DNA from: Lachnospiraceae bacterium
GTDB lineage: Bacteria; Bacillota; Clostridia; Lachnospirales; Lachnospiraceae
Assembly: GCA_003862155.1 (NCBI GenBank)
Contig: QOUV01000001.1
Span: 113,006-177,005, forward strand
Direction of reading: 5' to 3'
DNA length: 64,000 bases
Shown here: one piece after another, positions 28,413 to 36,213 of the stretch
Layout: the number at the start of each line of letters is the position of its first letter
How positions within the stretch are numbered: position 1 is the stretch's first letter
Made by a program: the position numbers and the translations under genes
The notes under the pieces: model-generated
Database searches by the model: none
Seen by the model: only the letters and a program-made list of their open reading frames with translations
Told to the model about the DNA's origin: nothing

Positions 28413-29105
28413 TTATTCTTTACGTGGATCAATAAACTTCACTGCATCATCGATACGACCATACTGGCCCTTGGCTTTCTCCCAGGCAACGTTCGGCTCG
28501 TCACCATTCTTGATGAAATCAGTCATCTTTCCAAGGTTAACGTACTTGTAGCCGATAACTTCGTTGTTCTCATCGAGAGCAAGGTCTGTAACATATCCTT
28601 CGGTCATCTCGAGGTATCTTACGCCCTTAGCCTTTGTACCATACATAGTACCAACCTGTGAACGAAGTCCCTTTCCAAGGTCATCGAGTCCGGATCCGAT
28701 AGCGAGACCGTCATCGGAGAATGCAGACTGTGAACGTCCGTAAACGATCTGAAGGAAAAGTTCTCTCATAGCTGTGTTGATGGCATCGCATACAAGGTCA
28801 GTGTTCAGTGCCTCAAGGATCGTCTTTCCCTGAAGGATCTCAGCTGCCATAGCTGCTGAATGAGTCATACCTGAGCATCCAATCGTCTCGATAAGAGCTT
28901 CCTCAATAACACCATTCTTGATGTTCAGTGAAAGCTTGCAGGCACCCTGCTGTGGAGCACACCAGCCTACGCCGTGTGTGAATCCCGAGATATCCTCGAT
29001 TTTCTTTGCATAAACCCATTTGCCTTCCTCAGGAATCGGTGCCGGCTCATGCTTTGCACCTTTAGCGACAGGGCACATATTCTGTACTTCTGCTGTGTAA
29101 ATCAT
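28413..29105 (-). CDS. NifU-like iron-sulfur cluster assembly scaffold protein
   Basis: 230 residues. NifU/IscU N-terminal-type signatures are visible: a Cys in GVGWCAPQQGACKLSL near residues 45-55, IETIGCSGMTHSAAMAAEIL near 75-95 (the GC..(S/T) cluster-ligand region) and a later ALNTDLVCDAIN. A longer C-terminal part than IscU is typical of the partner of GGGtGRT. The start at 29105 has AAAGGAG 5-6 bp upstream; an ATG 15 bp further would overlap it. It probably assembles or transfers Fe-S clusters for its partner; the client is unknown. Confidence 0.85.
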   Translation of the reverse strand: MIYTAEVQNMCPVAKGAKHEPAPIPEEGKWVYAKKIEDISGFTHGVGWCAPQQGACKLSLNIKNGVIEEALIETIGCSGMTHSAAMAAEILQGKTILEALNTDLVCDAINTAMRELFLQIVYGRSQSAFSDDGLAIGSGLDDLGKGLRSQVGTMYGTKAKGVRYLEMTEGYVTDLALDENNEVIGYKYVNLGKMTDFIKNGDEPNVAWEKAKGQYGRIDDAVKFIDPRKE

Positions 29106-29202
29106 TGAAACTCCTTTCAATTACATACTTTTAACATCAAAGCTTATTTTCTCACAAAATCAACCGTCCGTAAAGTAGTAAAATGTAAAATCTTATTAAA
29201 AA

Positions 29203-29649
29203 TTAAAGTAATCTCATCATCACCAGGGCGTCTTCCTCCGGATCCCCGTAAAAATGCCGTCTCGTCCCCACTGTGATAAAGCCATTCTTCTCATAGAGCG
29301 CAAGCCCGGCCTCGTTTGACTCCCTGACCTCAAGGAAAATCTTCGCAGCCCCGTGTCCTTTCATCTCTTTAAAAAGTGCCTCGAGAAGCCTGTTTCCGAT
29401 ACCTAGTCTTCTCCTGTCGCTTCTTACCGCGATCGACGGAAGCTCCGCCTCATCACAAGCAAAATATCCGACAGCATACCCCACTGGCTCTTCGCCATCT
29501 TTTTTATCAAACGCTGCTATGATGACCGCGAATTCATTCTTGTAAGCCGCCTCGAAGTCCTTTTCATGCCAGGGCTCGCTCATCGATGATACCGAGATTT
29601 TCTCAAGAGCCTCGAAGTCCTTTTTTTCTGCTGTTCTAATACTTATCAT
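29203..29649 (-). CDS. rimI: RimI-like ribosomal protein S18 alanine N-acetyltransferase
   Basis: 148-residue GNAT acetyltransferase. The acetyl-CoA site is RRLGIGNRLLEALF near residues 83-96 and the C-terminal NEAGLALYEKNGFITVGTR plus HFYGDPEEDALVMMRLL match RimI well. It begins 12 bp after the nitrogenase-like gene and is the last gene of the hyp operon. RimI is more often next to tsaB/tsaE/tsaD, so this position is unusual. S18 is the textbook substrate; another N-terminal target in this operon is possible but speculative. Confidence 0.85.
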   Translation of the reverse strand: MISIRTAEKKDFEALEKISVSSMSEPWHEKDFEAAYKNEFAVIIAAFDKKDGEEPVGYAVGYFACDEAELPSIAVRSDRRRLGIGNRLLEALFKEMKGHGAAKIFLEVRESNEAGLALYEKNGFITVGTRRHFYGDPEEDALVMMRLL

Positions 29650-29661
29650 ATAAAATTATTC

Positions 29662-30876
29662 CTATCCAAAAAGGCACCTCTCGCTGCCAAGTCCCTTCTG
29701 CACTACAGTTTTTTCGATGTCCTTCGGAATGTTAACAGCTTCCCTGATTTTTTCAAATAGAGCCTTCACTCCAAGATTTCCATAGGCCCCGTCATTTTCA
29801 ATCTGATTTACAAAATAAGGTGTATCAAATACCCAGCCGGCCATGGGGCCGATGCCGAGAATCTTTGAAGAATCCGCCTTTTTTATTAGATTCTCCCTGT
29901 ACTTTTCTTCCCGTAATACAGGATCAATAGGATTAATAGTAATAAGCGATGGATATTTTTCTTGAAGTTTCTCAAAGATTCCCTGTTCGTAATCAGCCGG
30001 GCCATCGCTGATGACTGCAAAAACATTAAAACTATTATCAAGCAAAAATTCAGCGAAACTGTATGGACAAACGACAGCCATCGAATCGATAACGATTGGA
30101 GTATCTCCTATTACATTTCGTGCTGATTCCAATTCAGGTCTGATCCAGCCCAAATCAATCTTATCGTAATATGGAAGTTTGTACTGATACGGAATCCCGA
30201 GCCTCTCCGAAAAATTTCTCACTCCATAATCGCCATGCGGTAACATGCAGATGTTTAAAGCTGCATTGCCAAGCTGCATATACTCGTCAAAAGTTTTGAT
30301 ATCTGCAAGCTGTCTGACCTTATAACCATGAGATTCATATTGCTTTATAAGGTCGTTATTTTCGCGAGTCGCCGTAACCTCGCTCCCGAGGATATTTACA
30401 ATTTGTTCATCGGAATGTGTTTTCGGAATGAACTCGTACATCGCCTTTCTGAGCTTCATATCCGGCGTCGGGCCTTCCTTCTGCGCAATGCAGTCCATAA
30501 AGGCGTGCACCCAGATAATCTCAGGAAATTTATCCCTGAGAGTCTTGAAAACATAGTTGAAATCGCATGAGAGGATTCTGTGAGAGCATACTGTAAACAG
30601 AAAGATCACCCTGGGAAGCTCACTGCCTTCGCGCAGCTCCTCAACGACATTCGAAACTCCGTCTATAGTCACGGTCTCAAGATTGTCAACAATCAGATCT
30701 CTCTCACTTACACTGACACACGAAAACCTGTCCTGCGCTCCCATCTCATATGCCGTCATCACGACGCCGCGGGCGCAGTTCTCCGGACACACGTAGATCT
30801 GGTGGCACTCCGGCACCTGCATTGCAATATGAACGATGTTCCAGCCCTCGTGGACCGGCATGTTAAATTCCAGCAT
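29662..30876 (-). CDS. Nitrogenase component 1-like protein (NifD/NifE-type fold) in the hyp operon
   Basis: 404 residues resembling the nitrogenase/oxidoreductase component 1 family. The N-terminal part has Cys24, Cys30 and Cys34 (ECHQIYVCPENCARG), then DLIVDNLETVTIDGVSNVV and FLFTVCSHRILSCDF (Cys97, Cys104), the order seen in NifD/NifE where cysteines hold the P-cluster or a bridging Fe-S cluster. Later segments GIPYQYKLPYY and VVCPYSFAEFLLDNSFNV are typical Rossmann-like repeats. The C-terminal FeMo-co ligand Cys and His of NifD are not recognisable. It is 12 bp after hypD and 12 bp before rimI, so it is cotranscribed. Function unknown; a scaffold or an electron-accepting role is possible. 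Confidence 0.72.
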   Translation of the reverse strand: MLEFNMPVHEGWNIVHIAMQVPECHQIYVCPENCARGVVMTAYEMGAQDRFSCVSVSERDLIVDNLETVTIDGVSNVVEELREGSELPRVIFLFTVCSHRILSCDFNYVFKTLRDKFPEIIWVHAFMDCIAQKEGPTPDMKLRKAMYEFIPKTHSDEQIVNILGSEVTATRENNDLIKQYESHGYKVRQLADIKTFDEYMQLGNAALNICMLPHGDYGVRNFSERLGIPYQYKLPYYDKIDLGWIRPELESARNVIGDTPIVIDSMAVVCPYSFAEFLLDNSFNVFAVISDGPADYEQGIFEKLQEKYPSLITINPIDPVLREEKYRENLIKKADSSKILGIGPMAGWVFDTPYFVNQIENDGAYGNLGVKALFEKIREAVNIPKDIEKTVVQKGLGSERCLFG

Positions 30877-30888
30877 AGAATCACCCTT

Positions 30889-31938
30889 TTAAAAGCCACG
30901 TCCGTAAAGATAGTAGGCTGAGCATGCGCCTTCTGATGAAACCATGCATGCTCCTGCCGGATGTTCCGGAGTGCAGGCTTTTCCGAAAAGCGGGCAGTCC
31001 TTTGATGTACACCTGCCCTGGAGCACTTCGCCGCAGCGGCAGGCAGGATTGTCACGACCTGTAATGTGAGGCAGCGAATATTTTTTCCTGGCATCGAAGT
31101 CGGCATATTCATCACGGAGTGCAAGACCTGAGCCCTTTATCTCACCGATTCCACGCCAGACTGCATCGACAGGCTTCAAATATTTATGAATCAATTCGAC
31201 TGCTTTCGGAGAGCCTTCATGTGTCACAACGCGCGGATACGCATTGATAAAAAATGGCTTGCCCTTTGAAAGTCCCCTGACTTCAAGCGCCAGAGCGATC
31301 AGAAGTTCCGACGGAGTAAAGCCGGCACAGACACCACTGATGCCATATTCGTCGCGAAGTTTTTCACAGAGTGAAGTTCCGATAATCGCATGAACATGCC
31401 CAGGATAGAGAAAAGCATCTGTCGCCTCGCGCATCGCAAGATAGGCGCCCGGCATGGTCTTGTTTGCGGTAAGCAGTGAGAAATTTTTAATTCCCTGCTC
31501 TACAGCCTGCTGCACAGTAAGGCACTCGGATGGCACCGTTGTCTCGAACCCGACTGACAAAAATACCACGTCCTCATCCGGATGCTTTTTCGCATAATCG
31601 ACTGCATCAGAAGGCGCATAGACGACCTTTACCTTCGCGCCTCCGGCTCTCGCATCAGCGAGAGATTTTTCAGAGCCGGGAACCCTGACCAGATCTCCAA
31701 AAGTCGTGATCGTGCAGTTTTTCTCAAGTGCGAGCATCACGGCTTCGTCGATAAAATCGGCTGGCGTCACACAGACAGGGCATCCCGGCCCCGAGATCAG
31801 ATTGATCTTAGGTGAAAGGAGCTGCCTGATTCCATCCTTAAAAATCTCATGCGTGTGCGTTCCACATACTTCCATAATGTGAATCGCAGGCCCATCGTAA
31901 TCTGACAGCAGCTGTTTTGCCTCTTCTGTCGCGCTCAT
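30889..31938 (-). CDS. hypD: Hydrogenase maturation protein HypD
   Basis: 349 residues. HypD, with HypC, carries the Fe(CN)2CO unit that is inserted into [NiFe]-hydrogenases. The conserved motifs are present: CGTHTHEIFKDGIRQLL near residue 25-41, GPGCPVCVTP near 50-60 and GFETTVPS near 130. The C-terminal Cys-rich stretch (CRCGEVLQGRC, then CPLFGKACTPEHPAGACM) holds a [4Fe-4S] cluster in known structures. Its start overlaps the hypC stop codon by four bases. No [NiFe]-hydrogenase gene is in the window. Confidence 0.95.
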   Translation of the reverse strand: MSATEEAKQLLSDYDGPAIHIMEVCGTHTHEIFKDGIRQLLSPKINLISGPGCPVCVTPADFIDEAVMLALEKNCTITTFGDLVRVPGSEKSLADARAGGAKVKVVYAPSDAVDYAKKHPDEDVVFLSVGFETTVPSECLTVQQAVEQGIKNFSLLTANKTMPGAYLAMREATDAFLYPGHVHAIIGTSLCEKLRDEYGISGVCAGFTPSELLIALALEVRGLSKGKPFFINAYPRVVTHEGSPKAVELIHKYLKPVDAVWRGIGEIKGSGLALRDEYADFDARKKYSLPHITGRDNPACRCGEVLQGRCTSKDCPLFGKACTPEHPAGACMVSSEGACSAYYLYGRGF

Positions 31939-32144
31939 TTGAAGCTCTCCCAGACAGAGGAGCTCTCATCGGCATCATCGTCTGTTATCTTTGAAATTGC
32001 GGCCCCGGCATGGACCATGACATAGTCACCGGGACGCAGGTCGTTTAGAAGCGCCGCCGAAACTTTTCGTTTCGCGCCACCCGAATCGACGATCATCGTA
32101 TCCTTGTCAACAGACAAAACTTTAACTGATAAACCTACACACAT
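31935..32144 (-). CDS. hypC: HypC/HybG/HupF family hydrogenase maturation chaperone
   Basis: 69 residues. The start is fixed by the family rule that HypC begins Met-Cys: MCVGLSVKVLSVDKD at 32144, where the second-position Cys binds iron. AAAGGA lies just upstream; a start 18 bp earlier would hide that Cys. The rest is the small OB-like beta barrel (LRPGDYVMVHAGAAISKI) and a short acidic tail. It overlaps the hypF stop by about 10 bases and the hypD start by 4, giving tight translational coupling. Confidence 0.93.
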   Translation of the reverse strand: MCVGLSVKVLSVDKDTMIVDSGGAKRKVSAALLNDLRPGDYVMVHAGAAISKITDDDADESSSVWESFK

Positions 32145-34738
32145 ACTTTTCCTTTCAGGCACTGCCCCAGTGAAATACCACCGTCATTTGGCGGAATCTC
32201 GTGCGCAGTCAGCACCTTAAATCCATTTTTTTCGAGTCCGTTTTTCGTAAGAGCTAGGAGCAGGGTGTTCTGAAAACAGCCACCGGAAAGAGCCACAGCA
32301 GCGCATCCCGACTCGCTTCTTACTTTAAGAGCCTCTTCTACAGTGATCCTCGCAAGCTCGCGATGGAAATAAAAAGCCAGCTTTCCACTGTCTCCCCCGG
32401 CAAGCTTTGCGTCAACTATCCTGTAAAAAAGCTCCGAAGTGCTTTGCGGATCTGTCACATCCAGGCAAAGATCGTTTTCATTTCCGCAGGGATCATCTGC
32501 ATCATCTAAAAAGACTTTTCTGTAAAGATCATCTGCATATCGGGAAGTCACATTTCTGCTTCGCAGATACCTCTCCGCCGCGGTCTCTAAGCCCATCGAA
32601 GCCTCACCTTCGTAGCTTGCGCTCCGGCAGATCCCGAGCACTGCGCTTACCGCATCGAAAAGTCTGCCGCAGCTCGTCGACATCACTGAATTGATGCCCG
32701 TATCGTGCATCGCTCTCAAAGGCTTCACATACTTTTCATCGCAGAGATCAAGCCTTTTTATTATATCATAAATCTCTTCCGTTTTATATTTGTCAAAAAG
32801 CATCGACAGCGCGACGCGGAATCCCTCTCTCGCCGAGACATCCCCTCCCGAAAAAATAAACGGACTTATATGCCAGACTCTCCTGTATTTTTTTACATCA
32901 CAGAGAAAAATCTCGCCGCCCCAGATAGTCCCGTCATCTCCGTAACCAGTGCCATCGTAGGATACTCCGATAACCTTATCGTAAAAATGGTTCTCAGCCA
33001 TTACCGAGAGCACATGGGCGTAGTGATGCTGCACCTCGACAAGCCTTGTCCCAGGATGATTCTCAACAAACTTTACGGCGCAGGCCCTGCTCCTGTAAGA
33101 AGGGTGTTTGTCACATACCACGACCGCAGGATGCGCATCGAGCATACGGAGAAATCTCTCAACCGTCTCCTCGAGAGCTCTGTCACTATTCAGATCACTC
33201 AGATCCCCAATATAGGAAGATGGATAGAGGAGCCTTCCTTTTCCAATGCAGAAGGTATTTTTCAGCTCACCGCCGAAAGCCAGGATATCATCAGAATTCC
33301 TGTCAGCCGAGGGCTCTGAAGCGGTTTTTACATTTTTGTCAAAGAGTTTCTCCGTAACTGTCACCGGCAGCGGCGCATATCCCCTCGACCGTCTTATCAT
33401 ATATGGCTTCTCTTCAAAAAAATCCACGACCGAATCGTCGGCTCTCGTAAGAATTTCTCTGTCATGCGAGAGAATTGCGTCACAGACATTTCCGAGAGTC
33501 TTCTCAACTTCCTCCTCTGTCCGGCAGATTACCCCGCCGCTTCTGTTTGCACTCGTTGCTACAAGAACCTCTGGCATTTTTTCATCGAGTCCGTCAGGAT
33601 ACGAAAAAAGAAGGAGCTGCAGGGGCGCATACGGAAGCATAACGCCAAGGGAATCGTTCTCGGGAGCGACAGAATCGGCGACGTTTTTTTGAGACACAGC
33701 CCTTTTTTCAAGAAGCACTATCGGCTTTCTGTGTCCTGTGAGAAGTTCAGTCTGCGCGTCATTTCCGACGACGCAGATTTTTTTGACGGTTAACAGGTTT
33801 TTCGCCATCACGGCAAAAGGTTTCGCTGGTCTCCCTTTGCGCCGTCTCAATTCAGTCACTGCATTTTCATTTGAGGCATCACAGTAGAGATGAAAACCAC
33901 CAATACCTTTTACCGCAATAATTTCCCCATTTATCAGAGCCCGTCTGGCCTGTGTTATCGCGTCGCCATTACGGGATGAAATTTCATAATCATCCGCGTT
34001 GTGACATGTAATCTTAGAATAATCCGCATTGTGACGTGTAATCTTAGAATAATCCGCATTGTGACGTGTAATCTTAGAATAATCCGCATCGTGAGATTCA
34101 ATTTCAGGGCCGCTCTTCGAATCATGCTTCAGAAAATAAACCTTCGGCCCGCAGTCATTGCAGCAGACCGGCTGCGCATCATACCTGCGGTCATGCGGAT
34201 CCGTATATTCCTTCCCGCAAGGCCCACACATCGGAAAAATTTTCATCGAAGTGCGATAGCGGTCATACGGCAGCGAATCGATGATTGTAAGCCGCGGGCC
34301 ACACTGAGTACAGTTTATAAAAGGGTGAAGATACCTTCGGTTCGACGGGTCGTATAGCTCCCTCGCACAGTCATCACAAACAGCGAGATCCGGCGGAATG
34401 AACACAGGCTCACCAGCAGGTTTCTCTTCGGGACTCTTCGCAATGAAAAAGCTCTTGCCAGATTCGCCCCTCTCCGGAATATCTTCACTTAAAAGATCCT
34501 GATATTCCTGTTTTGAGAGATTTTGTATTTGAATATCGACGATTTCAGCGCGCTTAGGGGCATTCACTATTATCCGATTTCTCAGCTGCTCCTTCTCTGT
34601 CGCAGCCTTAAGCAGCACATCTACATAAGAACCACAATTTTTTACAGAACCCCTGCAGCCTTGAAAAAGTCTTGATATGAACGGCCGAAAACCCACGCCC
34701 TGAACAATACCGTATATTTTTATTCGAAAATAATCCAT
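32135..34738 (-). CDS. hypF: Carbamoyltransferase HypF
   Basis: 867 residues, somewhat longer than the usual 740-780. HypF makes the cyanide ligands by carbamoylating HypE. Domains in order: acylphosphatase (RIKIYGIVQGVGFRPFISRL, residues 5-24), two zinc fingers (CDDCARELYD...CTQCG and CGPCGKEYTD...CNDCG, about 115-205), a YrdC-like domain (from about 265), and a Kae1-like domain (GVSYDGTGYGDDGTIWGGE, HHYAH). Between zinc fingers and YrdC is an inserted run of 10-residue repeats HNADYSKITR. No ribosome binding site is visible; a promoter with its -10 only 6 bp before the ATG suggests a leaderless mRNA. HypE, its partner, is not in the window. Confidence 0.95.
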   Translation of the reverse strand: MDYFRIKIYGIVQGVGFRPFISRLFQGCRGSVKNCGSYVDVLLKAATEKEQLRNRIIVNAPKRAEIVDIQIQNLSKQEYQDLLSEDIPERGESGKSFFIAKSPEEKPAGEPVFIPPDLAVCDDCARELYDPSNRRYLHPFINCTQCGPRLTIIDSLPYDRYRTSMKIFPMCGPCGKEYTDPHDRRYDAQPVCCNDCGPKVYFLKHDSKSGPEIESHDADYSKITRHNADYSKITRHNADYSKITCHNADDYEISSRNGDAITQARRALINGEIIAVKGIGGFHLYCDASNENAVTELRRRKGRPAKPFAVMAKNLLTVKKICVVGNDAQTELLTGHRKPIVLLEKRAVSQKNVADSVAPENDSLGVMLPYAPLQLLLFSYPDGLDEKMPEVLVATSANRSGGVICRTEEEVEKTLGNVCDAILSHDREILTRADDSVVDFFEEKPYMIRRSRGYAPLPVTVTEKLFDKNVKTASEPSADRNSDDILAFGGELKNTFCIGKGRLLYPSSYIGDLSDLNSDRALEETVERFLRMLDAHPAVVVCDKHPSYRSRACAVKFVENHPGTRLVEVQHHYAHVLSVMAENHFYDKVIGVSYDGTGYGDDGTIWGGEIFLCDVKKYRRVWHISPFIFSGGDVSAREGFRVALSMLFDKYKTEEIYDIIKRLDLCDEKYVKPLRAMHDTGINSVMSTSCGRLFDAVSAVLGICRSASYEGEASMGLETAAERYLRSRNVTSRYADDLYRKVFLDDADDPCGNENDLCLDVTDPQSTSELFYRIVDAKLAGGDSGKLAFYFHRELARITVEEALKVRSESGCAAVALSGGCFQNTLLLALTKNGLEKNGFKVLTAHEIPPNDGGISLGQCLKGKVCV
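33961..34110 (-). repeat. In-frame 30-bp tandem repeat inside hypF
   Basis: Units at 34051-34080 and 34021-34050 are identical; 33991-34020 has three changes; flanking units (34081-34110 and 33961-33990) are strongly diverged. Each unit encodes ten residues (HNADYSKITR), so copy changes keep the frame. The run falls in the linker between the zinc-finger and YrdC domains. Confidence 0.9.
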
Positions 34739-34744
34739 GTGACA

Positions 34745-34773
34745 ATTATACAGTCAGGCGCGTGAAAACGCAA
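34745..34773 (-). promoter_or_regulatory. Promoter giving a probable leaderless hypF mRNA
   Basis: Minus strand TTGCGT (34768-34773), 17-bp spacer, TATAAT (34745-34750), 6 bases, then the hypF ATG at 34738. It drives the hypF-hypC-hypD-component 1-rimI operon. Confidence 0.7.
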
Positions 34774-35300
34774 TTACAGAACTATATAATAAACTGCTAA
34801 TATTGCACACCACCTGGCAGAAAAACTTCGCCCCAGAGATAGCCTATGGCGCGTTTTCACATCATTTGACTTATGGGAGCCTGAAATTCTCACAATATGT
34901 TCTTCCAGCGCGGATATGCTCCAACTGCCAAAATACACTGCGCATTATAAAAGTACTGTTTTATCACATCCAGCTCCCGCGTAGCTAATATGCAACACGG
35001 CATTGTAGCAAAATATTTAATTCTTATCTTAAAGTGAAAATAAAAATATCAGATTTGGAGCAACGCAAGCTTATTTAATCGTATAGAGAAAATATAAAAA
35101 AACCGTTGTAGCAAACTGATTACTTTTCTAATCTACCGTGAAAATGAAATGAGTTAAATCGCCCCAGAAAGACACTATAGTGATAATCTTCCGCCCCGCG
35201 GAGCCGGAAGATTCTGATATTTTATACATTTGAACACAGGCGAGCTTTATTGTGATAATTTTCTCCCCAGCCTGGGCGTATGACAAGTTCGGCGATTTAT
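34774..35300. other. Non-coding region between hypF and the inverted repeat
   Basis: No convincing gene. It holds small inverted repeats: GTGAAAACGC near 34763-34772 pairs with GCGTTTTCAC at 34852-34861, and ATCTTCCG/CGGAAGAT forms a GC-rich hairpin near 35188-35213. Two similar tracts TGTGATAAT / AGTGATAAT occur about 80 bp apart. Confidence 0.5.
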
Positions 35301-35494
35301 GCATCCTCCGCCAGCGTATGGCGAACGAATGCGCGTTTTCCGAAGAGAGGGAGCGCGCTAGCAGCGGGCCGGGTGACCACCCGCCAAAACCATAAACATT
35401 ACAAAACCATACATTGGTCAGAGGCCCGCGAATAGGCGCGCGCGACCGAACAGGAAAACGCGGACTGAGTTCGCCATACGCTGGCGGAGGATGC
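35301..35494. repeat. Large imperfect inverted repeat (about 194 bp)
   Basis: Left arm 35301-35341 and right arm 35453-35494 match as reverse complements over about 41 bp with few mismatches (core GCATCCTCCGCCAGCGTATG and its complement). Inner GC-rich arms (GCGGGCC / GGCCCGC) extend the symmetry. Its base composition is more GC-rich than the flanks. It could be a MITE-like element or a structured RNA; it has no coding capacity I trust. A second hairpin at 35500-35525 (CCCCGCGGACC/GATCCACGGGG) may end the DUF4867 transcript. Confidence 0.72.
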
Positions 35495-35550
35495 AAAGAA
35501 CCCCGCGGACCAAACGATCCACGGGGCCAAAACACAAAAGGAGGAACTGA

Positions 35551-36189
35551 TCAGATATCGTCAGCAATATCAATATTTTCTCCAGTGAGGCCAATCCAGG
35601 CACCATCCTTAGCTTCCGGAGCATCAGGATGTGCGAGGAGCCATTTATTATTTGCACGAAGGAGCTTATCCTCAGGGCTCTTACCAGCAGTAGCAGGAGC
35701 ATCCGTATTCGTGCCTTCAGGAAGCGCAACGAGAACTCGAAAGCCTGCGCCCTTTGAAGCAGAGCACGGAGCATAGTGAAGAGTTGTCTCGAAGACTTCG
35801 ACCAGGACACCAGCAGGAACTTTAAAGGCCTTGCAGGTAGAAGTGTCGAGCTTCCAGTCAGTGATGTCCTTAGCCAGGCCAAGAATCAGGATAAAATCCT
35901 CTGTGCCGAGATTGAACTCGGAATTTCTGTGATACTCAAGGCAATTGAGCTTTGTGTTGTGGCCGTTGCACCAGCCAAACTCAACAGGCATACCACCAAA
36001 GAGGGAAGGAGCTAAAGTTTTTGCAGAATCGAGATTCTGAATTGCTTCCTCTTTCGGCACATAGCCTGTACCCTCTTCAGGACACGGCGTCTTTTTATTC
36101 AATGCATCGAGTATTTCGGATACATCGTATCCTTCAATGATCCTGCCGTATTCTTTGAACTCAGGATCTGTTACATTGTAAATTTTCAT
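35551..36189 (-). CDS. DUF4867 family protein (cupin-like)
   Basis: 212 residues, matching the DUF4867 family in layout: N-terminal MKIYNVTDPEFKEYGRIIEG, a beta-rich core with FGWCNGHNTKLNCLEYHRNSEF and a second half KAFKVPAGVLVEVFETTLHY. The repeated His/Glu/Tyr patterns look like a cupin that binds a sugar or metal. Families of this kind sit next to FucI-type isomerases, as here (24 bp downstream of it), so it may handle the same sugar, for example as a mutarotase-like helper (inference). The last gene of the sugar operon. Confidence 0.78.
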   Translation of the reverse strand: MKIYNVTDPEFKEYGRIIEGYDVSEILDALNKKTPCPEEGTGYVPKEEAIQNLDSAKTLAPSLFGGMPVEFGWCNGHNTKLNCLEYHRNSEFNLGTEDFILILGLAKDITDWKLDTSTCKAFKVPAGVLVEVFETTLHYAPCSASKGAGFRVLVALPEGTNTDAPATAGKSPEDKLLRANNKWLLAHPDAPEAKDGAWIGLTGENIDIADDI

Positions 36190-36213
36190 AGAATTCCTCT
36201 TATCAAAAAATTA

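Noticed and set aside
35128..35535. A 135-codon minus-strand frame
   Set aside because: It runs through the large inverted repeat and has Pro/Arg/Ser-rich composition expected from GC-rich palindromic DNA; no ribosome binding site.
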